From JBBIGV01 sp037447335 (GTDB lineage Bacteria; Bacteroidota; Ignavibacteria; Ignavibacteriales; Ignavibacteriaceae), in assembly GCA_037447335.1 (NCBI GenBank), contig JBBIGV010000095.1:1-9522 (forward strand): a DNA stretch of 9,522 nucleotides, in the 5' to 3' direction. Position numbers and translations under genes: made by a program. Shown here in pieces: positions 6,806 to 9,522 of this stretch (position 1 is the first letter of the stretch; the number at the start of each line of letters is the position of its first letter). The notes beneath the pieces are model-generated. The model saw only the letters and a list, made by a program, of their open reading frames with translations. It had not been told where the DNA came from and did not search any database.

Positions 6806-6850
6806 TATATATGGCATTAACCTAATGATGTTTAATTTAAGGACACAACA

Positions 6851-8383
6851 ATGAAAAAGTTTTTATTAGCATTCTTAATATTTTTTTCTGGCATAAATTA
6901 CACTCAACAGCAGGTAGATATTCCCTGGCCTTCACTTGCAAACAGCGATTGGCCTATGATTGCAGGCAATCCTCAATTTACCGGACGATCACCGAATGCT
7001 GGACCTAAAACAGAAACAGTCCTGTGGACACTTGACCTTCCGTATGGTATTTTTTCAGGTCCCGTTATTGGAGAGGATGGTACATTATATGTTGGAACGG
7101 CAGCTTATCTCGGTTTTATTGGTGATACCTCTAATTACTTCTATGCTATAGACCCCAGAGATGGAAAAATTAAATGGACATTTGTAACCGATACTCCATA
7201 TGCTAACGCATCAGGTATGGTTGTGAATAATGAAGGCACCGTTTTCTTCGGTGATACAAACACCGGGTGGATGTATGCACTTGATCCGGATGGTAACCTT
7301 GTTTGGAAAAATAATTTTGGAGCGGGTGTGCTATGGCTAATGAATATAGACCTACAAGGGAACCTTTATATTACGAATAGCAGTCATAATTTAATTTCTT
7401 TTTCAAAAGAAGGAGAGTTGAACTGGGCGGTAAATTATGGCGGCGGTTTTGGATTATCATCACCAACATTTTCACCAGATGGCAATACAATTTATATTTC
7501 CGGCAGGGATAGTAATCTTTATGCTCTTAATCTTGATGGTAGCATTAAATGGATTTTTAAGTATTCGGGGACATCTATTGCGCCTATCACTATTGATAAT
7601 GCTGGTAATATTTATTTTTTTTATCGTAGAAAATTAGTTTCAATGGACAGCACAGGCGTCATTAACTGGACATACGTAATTAATGATAGTAATGCGATGA
7701 ACTATGCAGCGTCAATTGCAATAGATTATTCGGGAAATTTATATTATTTCTATAATACGCGAACCGGTACAAGATATGGAAGAATTGAAAGCGTAGATTA
7801 TAACGGAAATTATCGTTGGACTTACCAATTTGAGTATCCCGGAGAAATGATTTTACAGCCTTTAGTAGTAGATAAAAATGGAACAATTTATTGCGGTTCT
7901 ACTTATGGTTATTATTACTATGCCATCTCTGATAGAGGTAAGCTATTGTGGAGACTGCCGCTTAATGGTTATGAGGTTGATCAGACTACTGCAATTGCTT
8001 CAGACGGTACATTATACATTGGCGTACACAGGCAAAGTTGGAATGTTACACAGGTTAAGACTCTTATAGCAATTAGGGATACAGGAATTGTGTCAGTGTC
8101 TGATCCCATTTCTGTGATTGAGGATTATTCACTCTCACAAAACTACCCTAATCCCTTCAACCCTAGCACAGTCATCGGTTATCAGTTACCGGTAAGTGGT
8201 AATGTAACATTAAAAGTTTTTAACGTGTTGGGGAGAGAAGTTACAACACTTGTTAATGAATACAAAGAAGCAGGCAAGCACTCTGTTGAGTTTGATGCTG
8301 CGGGATTGCCAAGCGGTGTTTACTTTTACAGGTTAAATGCCGACAGCTTCTCCGAAACAAAAAAGATGATATTGCTGAGATAA
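6851..8383 (+). CDS. Y2: secreted PQQ-like beta-propeller protein with T9SS type A sorting domain
   Basis: This 510-residue paralogue of Y1 has an 18-residue signal peptide ending NYT before QQQ. It repeats the PWP-x3-x-x-x-WP opening, then carries about seven or eight propeller blades with paired motifs: GPVIGEDGTLYVGT, YALDPDGNLVW, YALNLDGSIKW, SVDYNGNYRW, PLVVDKNGTIYCGST and IASDGTLYIGVH. The blades fill about residues 40-410. The T9SS sorting domain is at 427-510 (NYPNPFNPST at 431, LKVFNVLGREV, LPSGVYFYR). TAAGGA at 6838-6843 gives a 7-base spacing to the ATG. The sorting domain resembles that of X1 more than Y1 over KEAG-x-HSVEF, then becomes nearly identical in DNA to Y1 for the last 26 or so codons, so the tail looks like a patchwork. 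Placement 118 bases after X2 suggests a functional pair. Ligand and activity are unknown. Confidence 0.88.
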   Translation: MKKFLLAFLIFFSGINYTQQQVDIPWPSLANSDWPMIAGNPQFTGRSPNAGPKTETVLWTLDLPYGIFSGPVIGEDGTLYVGTAAYLGFIGDTSNYFYAIDPRDGKIKWTFVTDTPYANASGMVVNNEGTVFFGDTNTGWMYALDPDGNLVWKNNFGAGVLWLMNIDLQGNLYITNSSHNLISFSKEGELNWAVNYGGGFGLSSPTFSPDGNTIYISGRDSNLYALNLDGSIKWIFKYSGTSIAPITIDNAGNIYFFYRRKLVSMDSTGVINWTYVINDSNAMNYAASIAIDYSGNLYYFYNTRTGTRYGRIESVDYNGNYRWTYQFEYPGEMILQPLVVDKNGTIYCGSTYGYYYYAISDRGKLLWRLPLNGYEVDQTTAIASDGTLYIGVHRQSWNVTQVKTLIAIRDTGIVSVSDPISVIEDYSLSQNYPNPFNPSTVIGYQLPVSGNVTLKVFNVLGREVTTLVNEYKEAGKHSVEFDAAGLPSGVYFYRLNADSFSETKKMILLR

Positions 8384-8499
8384 AGAATTCCAAACCCAGC
8401 CACGCAGCACAGATTAAGCGAGGCTATTCGGGTGTTGAAATCTGTGCTGCGACTATGCCGGGTTTTATCTTTGCTTTAATGAATTGATTCTCCGGCATA
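8306..8499 (+). repeat. Element A, copy 2 (Y2 3' end plus downstream hairpins)
   Basis: This is the counterpart of 2891-3086. The 13-bp stem lies at 8403-8415 and 8439-8451 with a 23-base loop. The second stem is perfect here: TATGCCGG at 8454-8461 with CCGGCATA at 8492-8499. Only 30 bases separate its end from the next element B, whereas about 2.2 kb with pduST separate A and B in the first cassette. Confidence 0.85.
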
Positions 8500-8782
8500 T
8501 TCGTCCCTTTAATTTTTAACTTCCACGCCCGATTTTTATTGCATTTTAAAATGCAATAATTTATGTTTGCCCTGTGCAGGGTCTGATGAAAAATTTATTT
8601 TACATATTGCCGTTGGTAAGTGTTCATCCGGGTGGTGAGACGGCTGAAGTCTGTACCACCCCCCCCGAAAAAGTTAATAGTAGAATTTACAAACCTGCAA
8701 TTTTATCCCACTGGTTTTATATAATCATATTAACCTCATTAACAAAACAAATTCTTAAACTTATTATTAATTGGAGGTTTTT
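8384..8782. other. 399-base intergenic region between Y2 and X3
   Basis: It is filled almost wholly by repeats: the non-coding part of element A (to 8499), a 30-base linker and element B (8530-8725), then about 57 A+T-rich bases. GGAGG at 8773-8777 precedes the X3 start. No independent gene is supported; the GTG-started 70-codon frame at 8574-8786 lies across the repeat and has no recognisable protein features. Confidence 0.8.
8530..8725 (+). repeat. Element B, copy 3 (most complete copy, upstream of X3)
   Basis: It joins the parts seen separately in the other copies. Bases 8530-8675 match copy 2 (5309-5454) with two mismatches, and 8667-8725 match copy 1 (11-69) with two. The 24-bp palindrome is at 8536-8559 and the composite GGGTGGT stem at 8630-8661, leading into an 8-base C run. 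It ends 57 bases before the X3 ATG. Confidence 0.9.
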
Positions 8783-9522
8783 ATGAAACGGTTATTAAGT
8801 TTTATCATTATTTTTATGTATTCAAGCCTTGCAAATGCTCAAGAAGAAGTACCTTCACCAAGGGAGATTTTTGTTTTTACTAAAAACTTACCACCAACCC
8901 CAATAATGACTTTTACAATGACCGCGCAGTCACAATGTTGGGGTCATACGTACGAAAATCATCTGTTCCCAGATCCAGACGATTTTTATCTAACAAATGA
9001 TTTTGATCAGCCAACATATGTTCCATATGCAAATAATCTTCATTCTAATGCCGGAGGATTTGCTTTTATTTCTCATAATGGTGGTAGCCATTTGCCCACT
9101 TTAACATTCGCTTACGGTTTATACAAATTCACAAATAATTTAAATAACAAGTATTTCTACCTTGATTATAGGGATCACAGGGCTGGCTATTATTCAATTT
9201 ATCCACCTAACAATCCGCCTCACTTGAATTCGATCGATATTTGGATAGAATATGATCATTATTCTGGTTATTTCAGAGTAAGTGGAAAAAATTCCCACCA
9301 AGAATTATTTATAATTTCTGACGGACAATTATTGAATATTTGGGATATTAAACAAAAAGGGACTCAACTAACGAGCTATTTCCCTGATTATTGGGATAAT
9401 GCTTTAGCAGCAATTAATGATGGAAATAACCATCCTAAATTAGTTTGGGGTCCATATCCTTTTCCAGAGAACCTTGCAGGAAATATTATTGGTTATCGAA
9501 TTTATAGATCGGCTAACCATCC
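8783..9522 (+). CDS. X3: secreted FnIII-like protein, paralogue of X1/X2 (partial, runs off window)
   Basis: The frame is open from ATG 8783 to the window end, giving 246 codons plus two bases. GGAGG 5 bases upstream is the strongest ribosome site in the window. MKRLLSFIIIFMYSSLANA is a good signal peptide with an A-x-A cleavage site. The N-terminal domain shows an N-L-PP-x-P-x-MTFT segment like NLPGTWSFT of X2, a QCW, a YLDYR motif, DYWDNALAAI as in X2, and NHPKLVWGPYP then GYRIYRSANHP, the start of the FnIII-like region. By comparison with X2, about 165 residues including the T9SS sorting domain should lie beyond the edge. Sequence identity to X1 and X2 is low outside these blocks, so the copies are old even though the repeats around them are nearly identical. 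Confidence 0.88.
   Translation, partial: MKRLLSFIIIFMYSSLANAQEEVPSPREIFVFTKNLPPTPIMTFTMTAQSQCWGHTYENHLFPDPDDFYLTNDFDQPTYVPYANNLHSNAGGFAFISHNGGSHLPTLTFAYGLYKFTNNLNNKYFYLDYRDHRAGYYSIYPPNNPPHLNSIDIWIEYDHYSGYFRVSGKNSHQELFIISDGQLLNIWDIKQKGTQLTSYFPDYWDNALAAINDGNNHPKLVWGPYPFPENLAGNIIGYRIYRSANH

Noticed and set aside
8574..8786. 70-codon GTG-started frame on the + strand
   Set aside because: It lies across element B, including its hairpins and C run, overlaps the X3 start, and shows no protein motif; the equivalent frame is not kept in the other copies.
1..9522. CRISPR array
   Set aside because: The repeats present are few, long, widely spaced and tied to gene boundaries; there are no short regular direct repeats with spacers.

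Overview
The window most likely comes from an Ignavibacteria-like member of the Bacteroidota/FCB group. Four of the five large secreted proteins end in a type IX secretion (T9SS) type A sorting domain with the NYPNPFNPST-type motif and the LKVF-x-x-LGREV and LPSG-x-Y-x-YR signatures common in that group; the fifth runs off the window. The DNA is A+T-rich, and all recognised genes lie on the + strand. The lineage call is an inference from protein style, as there is no marker gene here.

Layout. (1) 1-3086: a repeat fragment (element B), then gene X1 (FnIII-like T9SS protein, reading frame broken within its first codons), a perfect hairpin, gene Y1 (PQQ-like beta-propeller T9SS protein) and a hairpin-rich 3' repeat (element A). 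(2) 3087-5308: a two-gene bacterial microcompartment redox module, pduS (flavin/Fe-S reductase) and pduT (tandem-BMC shell protein with the pore cysteine kept), followed by an 11-bp inverted repeat spanning 113 bp. (3) 5309-8499: a second element B, X2, a hairpin, Y2 and a second element A. (4) 8530-9522: a third element B and the first 246 codons of X3, which continues past the window edge.

The secreted genes therefore form a repeated cassette, B - X - hairpin - Y - A, seen twice in near-complete form, with a third copy beginning. A and B are separated by only 30 bp at the second/third cassette junction, but by about 2.2 kb carrying pduST at the first/second junction. X and Y carry signal peptides and T9SS tails, so they are expected at the cell surface or outside the cell. 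PduS and PduT are cytoplasmic microcompartment parts: PduS is a flavin/Fe-S reductase and PduT a shell trimer thought to pass electrons through its pore cluster. No microcompartment enzyme or other shell gene is in the window, so the pair looks like a satellite locus. The sequence shows no functional link between pduST and the secreted cassette beyond position.

Intergenic stretches over 300 bases are 5118-5565 (inverted-repeat element plus element B) and 8384-8782 (tail of element A plus element B). I saw no rRNA, tRNA, CRISPR array or transposase gene.
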